DNA of 64,000 bases from CAZHCA01 sp964530825. Its GTDB lineage: Bacteria; Bacteroidota; Bacteroidia; Chitinophagales; Saprospiraceae. The notes below the pieces were generated by a model. That model made no database searches and was not told where the DNA came from. It was given only the letters and a program-made list of their open reading frames with translations. Numbering within the stretch: the first letter of the stretch is position 1; the number at the start of each line of letters is the position of its first letter. Shown piece after piece: positions 44,812 through 54,590 of this stretch. Both the position numbers and the translations under genes were made by a program. The stretch is from positions 19,064-83,063 of the forward strand of contig CAZHCA010000020.1 of the NCBI GenBank assembly GCA_964530825.1. The letters are read 5' to 3'.

Positions 44812-45618
44812 ATGGCCAAAAAGAAGGTCGATTTCCGAAGCAAGAAGCATTTCACGGACCTACAGAATTCTTCGGGGCGAACGCTGCCCCCCAGCGAGGG
44901 CATGCGGCTGAATAAGTACGTGGCGCATTGCGGAGTAGGCTCTCGCCGCCAGGCGGCCGAATACGTAAAGCAGGGGATGGTCAAAGTCAACGACCAGATT
45001 GTAAAAGAACCTTATTACCAGGTGAAAGCTAACGATGTCATCAAGTATCGCGATCGGGTGATCAGACCGGAAGAACAGCTGGTCTACTACCTGATGAACA
45101 AGCCCAAGAACCACATTACGACCACTAAGGATGAGCGGGGCCGCCGCACGGTCATGGATATCCTGAAGGGACGGGTAAAAGAACGGGTGTTCCCCGTCGG
45201 CCGGCTCGACCGCAATACCACCGGCCTCTTACTCCTGACCAACGACGGGGACCTGGCGCAGAAAATGATGCACCCCAGCTACGTCATTAAGAAGATTTAT
45301 CACGTCAAACTGCTTCCTGCAGTAAAGGAAGAACACCTGCAGGAAATTCGAATGGGTATTACACTGGAAGACGGACCGGTTGCTGCTGATAAGATATACT
45401 TCCTGAGGGAAGATCGCAAAAACGAAGTTGGTATAGAGCTTCACATTGGCCGCAATCGAATCGTGCGGCGCATCTTCGAGCACTTTGGCTATGAGGTCAA
45501 GCGGCTCGACCGGGTTTTTCTAGGCGGACTTACCAAAAAAGATCTGCCACGCGGCTATGTACGTCCCTTGAGCGAGCGCGAGATCGTTATGCTCAAGCAC
45601 TTCACGGGTAAGCGCTAA
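44812..45618 (+). CDS. 23S/16S rRNA pseudouridine synthase (RsuA/RluB family)
   Basis: The 268-residue protein has a basic N-terminal tail, an S4 RNA-binding domain (about 30-90, MRLNKYVAHCGVGSRRQAAEYV) and the synthase domain with the catalytic Asp in GRLDRNTTGLLLLTND. It isomerises a uridine in ribosomal RNA; the exact position cannot be told. Its stop codon touches that of the converging tolC-type gene with no spacer. Confidence 0.94.
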   Translation: MAKKKVDFRSKKHFTDLQNSSGRTLPPSEGMRLNKYVAHCGVGSRRQAAEYVKQGMVKVNDQIVKEPYYQVKANDVIKYRDRVIRPEEQLVYYLMNKPKNHITTTKDERGRRTVMDILKGRVKERVFPVGRLDRNTTGLLLLTNDGDLAQKMMHPSYVIKKIYHVKLLPAVKEEHLQEIRMGITLEDGPVAADKIYFLREDRKNEVGIELHIGRNRIVRRIFEHFGYEVKRLDRVFLGGLTKKDLPRGYVRPLSEREIVMLKHFTGKR

Positions 45619-46959
45619 TTACTGACGTACCAGCCCGCCGATTAAGCGGATCAATTCGGTTTCGGTTACCTTTAAATCAAAAATTGCCTGCAAACGCTGC
45701 TGCGAAGCCTGAATATAAGACAACTGGATCGACCGGTAATCGAACGAGTTGATCAGACCGCCCCGGAACCGCTCTCCGGCAATATCCAGGTTTTGCTGAG
45801 CGTTTTCGAGCAATTCGCTGTTGAGCTGCACCAACCGCTTCTGATTCTGATAGGTAGCATAGGTATTGAGCAACTGGGTATTCAGGTTGCGTTTGAGCTC
45901 ATCGATATTATATTGAGCGGAGAGCTCCTGTACTTTGGCGTTCTCAATATTTTTTCGCCTTGCACCCCAATCAAACAAGGTGTAACTTGCATTAAGATTG
46001 ACGAAATAGCGAAAGGTCCTTGCGGCAATGGCATCGATCTCCAGCGTCTCACCATTTTGTTGCTCGCCTTCGCCGTTTTGTAAACTTACATCGTAGCTGG
46101 CACCGGTACCTACATTTACCTGGGGGAGCATTTCGGATTCTTCGATTTGGGTATTCACTTTGGCGATCTCGCGGTCGACGAATAGGTTCTGCAGTTGTCG
46201 GTTGTTCACAATCATCCGCTCCCGCATCGCTTCGTAGTCATAATCGTCTTCGGGTACCGCCAGCTCATCGGTAGGCTCAAACGCAACATTGAGGTCATCC
46301 AGACCCATTGCCAGCTTCAGGTTGCGCATCGAGTTTTCATAGGTCAGCTTTTGCGCCAGGTAACTTGTCGAGTCGTTCAGGAAGGCGTCCTGGGTCTGCA
46401 GGCGATCAAATGTCGTGGCCTGCCCAAACTCTTGGCGCACCGCATCGTAGGCGACCCGATCGCGCGAAAGCTGCAGCACATTCTCCAGCACGTCGAGCTG
46501 TTCGCGATTGAGCAGGGCGGCGTAATAAGCCGTTATGACCTCCTGGATCGTATTCTCTACTGCAATGTCCAATGCAATATCGCTCTGGCGTTCTAATTCT
46601 TCCAATCGCTGCTTGTTGTAGCGAATGCGGTAGCCGTCAAAAAGAACCATGTTGGCTGCCAATTGTGGCGTAACGCCCACAGAGACCGAAGAAATGCGCG
46701 GCACAAAAGAGACCGGATTACTGATATTGGTATAGCCGTTCTGCGAATTAACCGTAAAATCAACAGTGGGGTAACGGCCGGCAACTACCCAATCGTTATT
46801 GGTCTCTGCTACCGACTGGTTATTTTCGGCAACCCTTATCTGATAGTTGTTTTCCAGCGCGATCTGAATCGCTTCGCTCAGAGTTAGCGCTTGTTGGGCC
46901 TGGACATTACTCGCCAAGAGGAGAAAAATACCCAGATACTTCCAGAACCATCGTGTCAT
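45619..46959 (-). CDS. TolC family outer-membrane efflux protein
   Basis: From the ATG at 46959 the protein has 446 residues with a signal peptide ending VQAQ. It shows the doubled helix-strand pattern of TolC channels (LTLSEAIQIALENNYQIRVAENN near the start, NAQQNLDIAGERFRGGLINSFDYRSIQLSYIQA near the end). It completes a tripartite pump with the RND and adaptor proteins of the same operon. It starts 10 bp after the GtrA gene. Confidence 0.93.
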   Translation of the reverse strand: MTRWFWKYLGIFLLLASNVQAQQALTLSEAIQIALENNYQIRVAENNQSVAETNNDWVVAGRYPTVDFTVNSQNGYTNISNPVSFVPRISSVSVGVTPQLAANMVLFDGYRIRYNKQRLEELERQSDIALDIAVENTIQEVITAYYAALLNREQLDVLENVLQLSRDRVAYDAVRQEFGQATTFDRLQTQDAFLNDSTSYLAQKLTYENSMRNLKLAMGLDDLNVAFEPTDELAVPEDDYDYEAMRERMIVNNRQLQNLFVDREIAKVNTQIEESEMLPQVNVGTGASYDVSLQNGEGEQQNGETLEIDAIAARTFRYFVNLNASYTLFDWGARRKNIENAKVQELSAQYNIDELKRNLNTQLLNTYATYQNQKRLVQLNSELLENAQQNLDIAGERFRGGLINSFDYRSIQLSYIQASQQRLQAIFDLKVTETELIRLIGGLVRQ

Positions 46960-46969
46960 AAACTTCTTT

Positions 46970-47389
46970 TTAGTCGACCGTGAAAAACCGGCCTTCAAAG
47001 ACAAACCGTTTGAAATAAAAATTATAGAAAAACACCAAGCCGGTTGCCAGCAGCTTGGTTATATACTGCTGCTCGGCGAAAAAGGAAATTTCATTCAATC
47101 CGTAAATGAGGCCGGTGCTCAACAACAATCCGCCCAGGGAAACTAAAATAGAGCCCAGAAAAGCCTGGGTATTTGAACGCTGCTGCTTGAATACAAAGCG
47201 TTTCTGCATTAGAAAATTTACCACCACCGCTACGGAGTAAGAGATTAAATTTGACGTAACCGGCGTAAAAAAACGGCCGACCAGCAAGAGGTAACCAAAG
47301 TAATCCACGCTGGTTGCCACTAGACCGGATGCGGCGAATTTGGCTTTCATCAAAAACAGTTTACGCAGGTACGGCCACCAATTCTCCAT
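46970..47389 (-). CDS. GtrA family membrane protein
   Basis: The 139-residue protein has four predicted transmembrane helices with the GtrA/DPMS1-like pattern (KFAASGLVATSVDYFGYLLLV, SYSVAVVVNFLMQKRFVF, NFYFKRFVFEG). Family members are thought to help move lipid-linked sugars across the membrane. It lies 24 bp after the deoxyribonucleotidase and 10 bp before the TolC gene, inside an efflux operon where it is not expected. Confidence 0.88.
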   Translation of the reverse strand: MENWWPYLRKLFLMKAKFAASGLVATSVDYFGYLLLVGRFFTPVTSNLISYSVAVVVNFLMQKRFVFKQQRSNTQAFLGSILVSLGGLLLSTGLIYGLNEISFFAEQQYITKLLATGLVFFYNFYFKRFVFEGRFFTVD

Positions 47390-47413
47390 ACGCTTTTCTT
47401 TTAAAGCGCGAAG

Positions 47414-47950
47414 CTAAGGCGCCTCTTCCAATTCGCGCTGAAAAAATGCCCGGATTTCCTGCCAGTCATTCACCCGAGTAAACTGGTTATCTTCCATATT
47501 GTGCGATGCAGTATATAGTAAACCCTTTCCCTGAAACCCTTCGAGATTAAAAACGTGATCGTCGATCATGTAATCGGCCCGAACGATCTGCTTATTTCCG
47601 CAAAAGACGTAGTTTTCCCAGGAAATAAATGGAAAATGTGCTTCCAGCCAGTCGTATTTGTCGGTCAGGGAATTGCGAAATTCTTGTGCAGCAGTTACAA
47701 CAAACACTTCATAATCTTCCATCAATTCCTTTACGACTTCCTGGCTGCCAGACATCACCCCCAAGTCGCGGAAAAAGCCAGGCTCAAAAAGGACGTCGCG
47801 CATACCCTCTGCACCCGGTAGTTGGTAAATCTTTTTTCCCCGATATTCCTCCGGGCGGGGCCGGCGACCGTGGTTAGATTCGTAGATGTCGAGAAATTTC
47901 GAAACGACGTCGGCCAGTACTTCATCCATATCCAATGCTATGCGTTTCAT
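47414..47950 (-). CDS. 5'(3')-deoxyribonucleotidase
   Basis: The 178-residue HAD-superfamily enzyme begins IALDMDEVLADVVSKFL, with the Asp nucleophile pair DMD. It continues with VVTAAQEF (motif II) and DYMIDDHVFNLEGF (motif IV), as in NT5C-type nucleotidases. It removes phosphate from deoxynucleoside monophosphates. It is placed 23 bp after the RND transporter and 24 bp before gtrA. Confidence 0.9.
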   Translation of the reverse strand: MKRIALDMDEVLADVVSKFLDIYESNHGRRPRPEEYRGKKIYQLPGAEGMRDVLFEPGFFRDLGVMSGSQEVVKELMEDYEVFVVTAAQEFRNSLTDKYDWLEAHFPFISWENYVFCGNKQIVRADYMIDDHVFNLEGFQGKGLLYTASHNMEDNQFTRVNDWQEIRAFFQRELEEAP

Positions 47951-47973
47951 GAGGCAGGATTACTTTAATTTTT

Positions 47974-50900
47974 TTATGAAAAGAGTGCACTAAGCTGAGG
48001 TCGTAAAAAAGCGATAAGGGCGCCCAGAGCCATAATCCCAAAAAACACATACCACATGAACTCATAGCTGGTCTCTTTGCGAATGACCGGCTCTACCGAC
48101 TCATAACTAGGTTTTCGTCCGGTCCAGAAATAGGAGGCATAAACTTTGAACCGATTGGCAATGATCAGCAAAACCGGCAGTAGCAATAGATTAACAGCAG
48201 TGACTGCCAGTAAACCGTAAGAAACGGAAATCGCCATGGGGATCAGGAATTGTGCCTGCAGACTTTTTTCGAACAACAGAGGCGTCAGGCCCGCAAAGGT
48301 CGTAAGCGTCGTTAGGATAATGGGCCGGAAACGAGACGTACCGGCCTCATAAATAGCCGCCATCTGGTCCTTACCACTACTTACCAGGTAGTTGTACTGG
48401 GATACCAAAACCAATGAATCATTGACCAGGACCCCGACCAGGGCAATGATACCCAAGGCAGAGAACAGGCTGATCGGCGTATCCATTAGCCAGTGACCCC
48501 ACCCCACTCCGATGAAGGCAAAGGGGACTAGTAAAAATACGCACAAAGCCTGGCTAATCGATCGGAAAGTGAGGGCCACGATAAAAAACATGATTGACAG
48601 GATAACCGTCCCGGTAGTTTGGATCGAAGCGGCCGACTTTTCCTGCTCCCGGTTTTGCCCTTCATAGAGGGCTGTCACTGAGGGATAGTCGCGCAGGAGG
48701 TTCGGAATGATATCGTTTTTCAGGCTAGCCGTGATATCGCTTACCGATACATCGTCGTTGGTAATGTCGGCTTCGATTTTTACTTCACGCTTGCCGTCAA
48801 TGTGGTTGATGCTCGTCACCCCGCGTTCGGTACGCAGGGTAGCCAGCTCAGAGAGTGGAAACTCGCGACCATCGGTAAAGCGTACGCGCATGTCCTGCAG
48901 ATTCGATACATCGGAGCGGTCGACTTCGCTGTAGCGTACCCAAACTTTCACCTCGTCGCGCCCGCGTTGGAGCCGCTGAACCTCACTGCCAAAAAAGCCG
49001 GCACGCACCTGACCGACGACATCCTGCAGCCGGACCCCCAGGTAGTCGGCTTTGTCGGTCAACTCCAGATTGATTTCTTTCAGCCCTTCATTATTCAGAT
49101 TGACTACATCGGAGAGTTCAGATAGTCGTTCCATTTCAGTCTGAACGCTCATAGCAGCAGCCTCTAATTGAGCGTAATCCTCGCCCACTAGTGAGATAGA
49201 AACCGGCTTTCCGAAAACCGAGTTGAATCCATAAGTTATCAGTTCGGCTTCTTCAATTGTTCCGGCTTCTTTGCGCACTGCATTTATGACATCGCGCACC
49301 CGCATGTTACCGCGGCTTTCCCCGTCGAGAAGCGCCAAGTTAACCGCCCCTTCATAAGTGGTAGGTCCAATCTTTTTCTCAATGCGCAAGATGGGACCTT
49401 TGGTGCCGTCGAAAAAGTTTTCGGCAAGCTGTCCGTTAGCTCGCTTGGCGGCCTTTTCAATATGGTTGAGCCAGTCCATCGTAATACCCTCGCGGGTACC
49501 GGCCGGCATCTGTAGGGTGATATTGACATTGTCGCGCTCAATGACCGGAAAGAATGTTCCCTTGATTATCCCTCCGGCAATGGCTCCAAAGGTGATGACC
49601 AACAGACCGGTCATTACGGCGATAGTGAGGAATTTATTCTGCATAGCAAAGCGCAGTACCGGTCCGTACAGCCGATCGCGCATGTAAGCCATAATTCTTT
49701 CAAATTTACGCTGGAAACGGCTAGAGTTGCCTTCGGGAGTTAGGGCTTTGGAGTGTGCCAGGTGAGTCGGCAGGATTAAAGCTCCTTCAACCAGAGAAAA
49801 GGTGAGTGAAAAAATCACCACCGTGGCCATCTGCCGGAAAAAATCACCCAGCTGACCGTCGATAAAGTAAAAAGCTGAAAAGGCAACAATGGTGGTAAAG
49901 ATGGCCGAAAAGACAGGTGACAAAACACGCATCGTTCCCTTAGAGGCCGCCGGCAGAGCGGCTTCTCCTTCCTCATAGAGCTGAAATATACTTTCGCCGA
50001 TCACAATTCCGTCGTCGACCAAAATACCGATCACCAAAATCATCCCGAAAAGGGAAATGACATTGATAGTCACCCCGACAGCGCTGGCAAGGATAAACAT
50101 ACCTGCAAAAGAGATCGGAATAGCTAGGGCTACCCAAAAGGCCAATCGCAGGTTGAGAAACATCGCCAACAACGCCATCACGATAAGAAACCCGAGGATC
50201 CCGTTCTCAGTCAACAGGTTGATGCGGCTGCGCAGGGTCACCGAACGGTCGCTGATAATGGTGGCCGTCACCTCTTTGTTAATGGCGTTAAACTCCTCGA
50301 TGTAAGCCTTTACCATATCCGTAATGGCCAACAGGTCCTCCTCGATTGTATTACGCACATTGACCACAATCGAGGGGTTGCCGTTCACGTAACTGCGGCT
50401 AGGATCACTGTCAGACCATTGGTCGGTGATGTCGGCTACCTGGTGTAAGTAAACGACCCCGCCTTCCGCTGAGGTTTTTATGATAATATCCCGTAGTCCC
50501 TCGGCATAATAAGATTTATTGTCGGCACGTACGAGTAGCTCTTCCCGTTCGCCCTTCACGCGACCGCCGGTTACCTGGATATTGGCGGCGGCAATAGCCT
50601 GGCGCGCATCAGCAAAGGTTAGGTTGTAGGCACGAAGATCGCGCTCGCGAAAAGCAATTTCAATTTCTTCCTCCGGGAATCCGCTCAGCTCGACCTTTGA
50701 AATACCTTCCATTGCCAACAGGTCATCTTCTGCCTGCCGGCCAAAACGCTTAAGGGTGCGCAGATCTACATCGCCGCTAATGGCGAAGGAGATCGCATCG
50801 CCGATATTTTCTCTTTTGTATACTACAAGCGGTTCCATCCCCACCGGAAAACTGCTGATCTGGTCGACGGCGTTATTGACATCCTGCAAGATCACATCGA

Positions 50901-51204
50901 TATCGTACCCGCGAAAAATCTCGACGGTCACGGTTCCGCTATTCTCCCTCGATACTGAAGTCACGCGCTCGACCCCCGTGACGCCTTTCAAATTTTCTTC
51001 AATTTTATTGACCACCCCTTCTTCTACCTCTTCGGGAGAGGCGCCCGGGTAAATGATCTGAATGGAAATTATTCGACTTTCCGTTTCCGGGAAGAAAGTC
51101 GACTTCATGCTGAGCAATCCTACTGCGCCCATGATCAGTAAACCGAACATGAGTAAGTTAGCAGCAATCGGGTATTTGATGAAATAGTCTATGATGGAAC
51201 GCAT
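47974..51204 (-). CDS. Efflux RND transporter permease subunit
   Basis: The 1076-residue protein has the RND layout of twelve helices and two large periplasmic loops. The N-terminus IIDYFIKYPIAANLLMFGLLIMG, the GILVDDGIVIGES segment in helix 4 and the matching LVGVLVNDSLVL segment in helix 10 are typical. It uses proton flow to expel compounds through the adaptor and TolC. The sequence gives no substrate. It follows the adaptor by 25 bp. Confidence 0.96.
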   Translation of the reverse strand: MRSIIDYFIKYPIAANLLMFGLLIMGAVGLLSMKSTFFPETESRIISIQIIYPGASPEEVEEGVVNKIEENLKGVTGVERVTSVSRENSGTVTVEIFRGYDIDVILQDVNNAVDQISSFPVGMEPLVVYKRENIGDAISFAISGDVDLRTLKRFGRQAEDDLLAMEGISKVELSGFPEEEIEIAFRERDLRAYNLTFADARQAIAAANIQVTGGRVKGEREELLVRADNKSYYAEGLRDIIIKTSAEGGVVYLHQVADITDQWSDSDPSRSYVNGNPSIVVNVRNTIEEDLLAITDMVKAYIEEFNAINKEVTATIISDRSVTLRSRINLLTENGILGFLIVMALLAMFLNLRLAFWVALAIPISFAGMFILASAVGVTINVISLFGMILVIGILVDDGIVIGESIFQLYEEGEAALPAASKGTMRVLSPVFSAIFTTIVAFSAFYFIDGQLGDFFRQMATVVIFSLTFSLVEGALILPTHLAHSKALTPEGNSSRFQRKFERIMAYMRDRLYGPVLRFAMQNKFLTIAVMTGLLVITFGAIAGGIIKGTFFPVIERDNVNITLQMPAGTREGITMDWLNHIEKAAKRANGQLAENFFDGTKGPILRIEKKIGPTTYEGAVNLALLDGESRGNMRVRDVINAVRKEAGTIEEAELITYGFNSVFGKPVSISLVGEDYAQLEAAAMSVQTEMERLSELSDVVNLNNEGLKEINLELTDKADYLGVRLQDVVGQVRAGFFGSEVQRLQRGRDEVKVWVRYSEVDRSDVSNLQDMRVRFTDGREFPLSELATLRTERGVTSINHIDGKREVKIEADITNDDVSVSDITASLKNDIIPNLLRDYPSVTALYEGQNREQEKSAASIQTTGTVILSIMFFIVALTFRSISQALCVFLLVPFAFIGVGWGHWLMDTPISLFSALGIIALVGVLVNDSLVLVSQYNYLVSSGKDQMAAIYEAGTSRFRPIILTTLTTFAGLTPLLFEKSLQAQFLIPMAISVSYGLLAVTAVNLLLLPVLLIIANRFKVYASYFWTGRKPSYESVEPVIRKETSYEFMWYVFFGIMALGALIAFLRPQLSALFS

Positions 51205-51229
51205 ACAGCATACTTTTACATCCTGCGGT

Positions 51230-52417
51230 TTACAAAGTACCTACAGGTTGATTCGTACTTGAATTGGGTTCTGCTTCGACGGCGTCGGTCGCATTTTTTG
51301 GCTGCACCCGCATACCGTCGAATGCCGCGGGTAACCGGGTTTTCATCAGTAGCTCGCCGGCTTTCAGACCGCGTACAATTGCCTCCTGTTTCGTCATTTT
51401 GATGACCTGGACCGGCCGGCGCCGCAGTACGGTATCCTGCACCATAAACACATACTCCTGGTCGACCAGTAGCTCGCGCGGTATGGCCACTGCGCTGTCA
51501 ATTGGCGGAGCAGAAATATCGCCCTTGAGGTACATGCCTTCCCGCAGGTTTTCTCCGCTTGTGCCAATAAATACCTTGACGGTTTGGGTCGCCGGGTCTA
51601 CCTTATTACTAATACGGCGTACGCTTCCCAACCACTGCCCTTGCACATCGTCGGAATAGAGTTTTACCTGAGCGCCCGGTTTGATGGATTGTAAGTCCCG
51701 CACTGGAACGGTGGCTTCGAGCTCGTAGCTGCCAGCATTCATCAACTCTCCCAACTTTTGACCGGCTCTGACCAACGCTCCCTGGTTGATGCTGCTTTCG
51801 GTGATCACGCCGCTAAAAGGTGCATAGATGGTAAACTTACTCAGGCGCTCCTCGGCACTCTTGATGGTAAAATATTGCGCCTGAATGTTGCGGCTGGCAA
51901 TGAAGTAACGTTCCTGCTGATTCAATGGCTTAGGTAAGGGCGCGATGGAACTTTCCAGATCGAAGTTCTCCAGGTATGCATTCCACTGTGCGAAGCTCTC
52001 CGGATAATCAACCTTAAGGTCGGGCATCATCTGGGTGATCGCATTGAGTAGGTTGGCCTTTTGAGAAAGAATCGAAAGCCTAGATTCTTCCTGATCGACC
52101 TGGATCAGCACCGACCCTTTAGGGAAATAAGCGCCTTCCTTGAATGGCCGTTCGGTATCGACCATCGTACCGCTTACTTCGGTAAAAATATCGATCTTGT
52201 TAAAGGCTGTCAATTCACCCTGTACCTCCAATGTGGTAGGAATTCGGTCCAATTCTATGGGCAGCACTTCTACTTCCTTGGACCCGGAGCTTTCCATTTT
52301 GCGTTTGGGCGGCGCCTGCATACTGGCAAATTGACGCGATAATGCAAAAGCGCCGATCAAAACGATCAGCCCCGCTATGGTGCTGACGATTATCCGGCGA
52401 TTGTTATTTGTACTCAT
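51230..52417 (-). CDS. Efflux RND transporter periplasmic adaptor subunit
   Basis: The 395-residue membrane-fusion protein has one N-terminal membrane anchor (residues 8-28), a lipoyl/barrel-sandwich part (KIDIFTEVSGTMVDTERPFKEGAYFPKGSVLIQVD and IYAPFSGVITESSINQGALVRAGQKLGEL), a helical hairpin between these, and beta-barrel and membrane-proximal domains. It links the RND pump to TolC. It lies 53 bp behind the MarR gene. Confidence 0.94.
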   Translation of the reverse strand: MSTNNNRRIIVSTIAGLIVLIGAFALSRQFASMQAPPKRKMESSGSKEVEVLPIELDRIPTTLEVQGELTAFNKIDIFTEVSGTMVDTERPFKEGAYFPKGSVLIQVDQEESRLSILSQKANLLNAITQMMPDLKVDYPESFAQWNAYLENFDLESSIAPLPKPLNQQERYFIASRNIQAQYFTIKSAEERLSKFTIYAPFSGVITESSINQGALVRAGQKLGELMNAGSYELEATVPVRDLQSIKPGAQVKLYSDDVQGQWLGSVRRISNKVDPATQTVKVFIGTSGENLREGMYLKGDISAPPIDSAVAIPRELLVDQEYVFMVQDTVLRRRPVQVIKMTKQEAIVRGLKAGELLMKTRLPAAFDGMRVQPKNATDAVEAEPNSSTNQPVGTL

Positions 52418-52470
52418 TGAACGTAATAATTTCCAAAGAAAATTACCTTCCTTTTTCGTTGCGCAAACAA

Positions 52471-52932
52471 CTATTTGTCGTATGTACGCAGCGAAAGCTT
52501 TTGGTATAAAAACAAAAGTACCGACTTACAGACATCCACCTGCTGCGGTGGCAGTTCCCGCAACAGGTCGTCCATGATTTGCTGGGCCCCCGGTAAAATA
52601 TCCTGTTTCAGAGCCTGCCCCTTGTAGGTCAGAAAAATGCGTTTGTTGCGTTTGTCGAGTTGATCGGGTACGCGTACCAGGATATCCATGCGCTCTAACT
52701 GATTCAGGGTCCGGGTAATTGTTGCTTTATCCTTGATAACGGAAACCGCCAGATCGACCTGGCGCACTCCGTCTTTCATCCAAAGGTCTACTAAAACGCC
52801 CATATGTTGGGGTAGAATCTCCGGGGCTTGATTACCCAGCTGATCACGAACGGTCAGGGAAAGTAACTTTCCGACGCGTTTGGTCAGAAAGATGAGCGAA
52901 TCCAGCGGGTGATTGGGCGATGTAATTTCCAT
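52471..52932 (-). CDS. MarR family transcriptional regulator
   Basis: The 153-residue winged-helix protein contains LPQHMGVLVDLWMKDGVRQVDLAVSVIKDKATITRTLNQLERMDIL and the wing VRVPDQLDKRNKRIFLTYKG, the MarR hallmarks. It heads the efflux operon and is the likely local repressor of it, released by a ligand. No palindromic operator was identified with confidence in the 208 bp upstream. Confidence 0.93.
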   Translation of the reverse strand: MEITSPNHPLDSLIFLTKRVGKLLSLTVRDQLGNQAPEILPQHMGVLVDLWMKDGVRQVDLAVSVIKDKATITRTLNQLERMDILVRVPDQLDKRNKRIFLTYKGQALKQDILPGAQQIMDDLLRELPPQQVDVCKSVLLFLYQKLSLRTYDK

Positions 52933-53140
52933 GGCAAAAATTGCAAACGCAACTGCAACGCATGGCTTAGAACAAAGTTTATCAGAAAGGCATTTAGGAG
53001 GTATGAAAAAAGGTAGGCGGTTAAATTTTGGGGAGCGAGAGCCATACCGCTCAGTCGAATCTCTTTTCCGAAAGAACGCTAAAGCGGTGAGGCTCCGCTA
53101 TTTACGTTTGGCTGGTCCTTTGCCTAGCCTTATGAGATGA

Positions 53141-53440
53141 TCAATTCAAAGAAAACTGATAATCCACCGCTTGATGGGCGTCGTGAAACATCAGTTCGGA
53201 AATATACGGATCGGTATAACCACTTAATGGCAATTGGGAAATGATTTCCATCACCTCGAATTCCGAATCGGCTTCAATGACGGCCCAAAGCACGGAGCGG
53301 TCACTGGCCAGGGAATACGAGCGAATTTGTCCCTCTGCTAAAAGGCGGTTTACAATCCGTCGTTGTTCCGGAATGAGAGCTACGAACTCTTCCTCGAAAG
53401 CATCGGGGAGTTCGAACTCCACCATATAGGATTTTCTCAT
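53141..53440 (-). CDS. Muconolactone isomerase-like/YciI-like small protein
   Basis: The 99-residue protein has the ferredoxin-like pattern of the muconolactone delta-isomerase family (MVEFELPDAFEEEFVALIPEQRRIVNRLLAEG, then LWAVIEADSEFEVMEIISQLPL). Without neighbouring aromatic-catabolism genes, an isomerase role is unlikely to be literal. It is a lone gene; a stretch of about 100 bp to the pirin gene holds nothing recognisable. Confidence 0.7.
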   Translation of the reverse strand: MRKSYMVEFELPDAFEEEFVALIPEQRRIVNRLLAEGQIRSYSLASDRSVLWAVIEADSEFEVMEIISQLPLSGYTDPYISELMFHDAHQAVDYQFSLN

Positions 53441-53545
53441 ACGAAAAGAACGTTTTTTTCAATCTAATACAAAGCTAAGTTTCCACCTAATCCTTTTCAA
53501 AAAAAACCGAGGGTTAATAGAAACTTAACTTATGTTTGGTAAAAA

Positions 53546-54403
53546 CTAGTCAACGTAGAATCCCATTTTACCCATCTGGTAATCGCGCATGGCTTCCATG
53601 ATTTCCGTCTGGGTGTTCATCACGTAGGGCCCCCAATGGGCCATCGGTTCTTCAATCGGCGCACCCGCCAACAGTAAAGCACGGGTTCCAGCCTCACCTG
53701 CCAGCTGTTTTTGTGTGCCATCCTGCTTAAAATGCAACAGGGTTTCCCCCGGGTAATCAAATCCGCCGGACGAAGCCAGCTTCCCATTCAATATGTAAAC
53801 CATAGCGTTGAAGTCACTGGGTAGGGGCACTTCAGCCGTTCCATCTTGTACAAATCGGATTTGCAGCACCAGGATGGGGGTAAAGGTTTTCGCTGGCCCT
53901 TGCATCCCCAGGACCTCACCAGCCACTGCCCGGTATTCAACGCCATCTGACTCCCGGCTGGGAATCTGTACGCTTTTTATATCCTGGTAATGCGCTGGCG
54001 CCATTTTGTCTTTCTTAGGCAAATTGACCCACAGTTGGATACCCTCCATAGTACCGCCTTTTTCCAAGAACGGCTTAGAAGCGCGCTCACTGTGGATTAT
54101 GCCGCGGCCAGCAGTCATCCATTGCACGTCGCCTCCTTCCAGAACGCCTTCATTGCCCTGGCTGTCTTTGTGTCTGATGCCACCGCTGTACAGGAACGTC
54201 ACCGGCTCAAAACCGCGATGTGGATGCGGGCCTACGTCTAACGGGTCTTGGCCCGGGCCAACCTTCGAGGGGCCAAAGTGGTGCAACAATAAAAATGGAC
54301 TGATCTGGTCGACCTTTACGGTGGGGAGCGGTTGCTTAACTTTTGTACCGCCCATATCAAGCACCTTGCTCGATAGAATATTGGCAACGGATCGTATTTT
54401 CAT
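53546..54403 (-). CDS. Pirin family protein
   Basis: The 285-residue bicupin has the N-terminal pirin core with metal ligands in DVGPHPHRGFEPVTFLYSGG and the later GDVQWMTAGRGIIHSE. The C-terminal cupin ends with PIEEPMAHWGPYVMNT. Bacterial pirins include quercetin dioxygenases and redox-linked regulators; the role here is not known. The gene is monocistronic. Confidence 0.94.
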   Translation of the reverse strand: MKIRSVANILSSKVLDMGGTKVKQPLPTVKVDQISPFLLLHHFGPSKVGPGQDPLDVGPHPHRGFEPVTFLYSGGIRHKDSQGNEGVLEGGDVQWMTAGRGIIHSERASKPFLEKGGTMEGIQLWVNLPKKDKMAPAHYQDIKSVQIPSRESDGVEYRAVAGEVLGMQGPAKTFTPILVLQIRFVQDGTAEVPLPSDFNAMVYILNGKLASSGGFDYPGETLLHFKQDGTQKQLAGEAGTRALLLAGAPIEEPMAHWGPYVMNTQTEIMEAMRDYQMGKMGFYVD

Positions 54404-54590
54404 GATTGTTCCAAATGTCTTTCATCAAAATGCCTTAAGGACCTAAATGGTTGACCTTAGCAAAAAAGTGTTACTTTTTCCAGCACAATGATGATGGGAA
54501 GGCATCAGCCTGACTCCGTTTTGCGTTTAGGCAAAATAAAGGTTGCCTGCTTTACGCTTTTTTAGCGGCTAAAAATGTAATGGAATTCCA

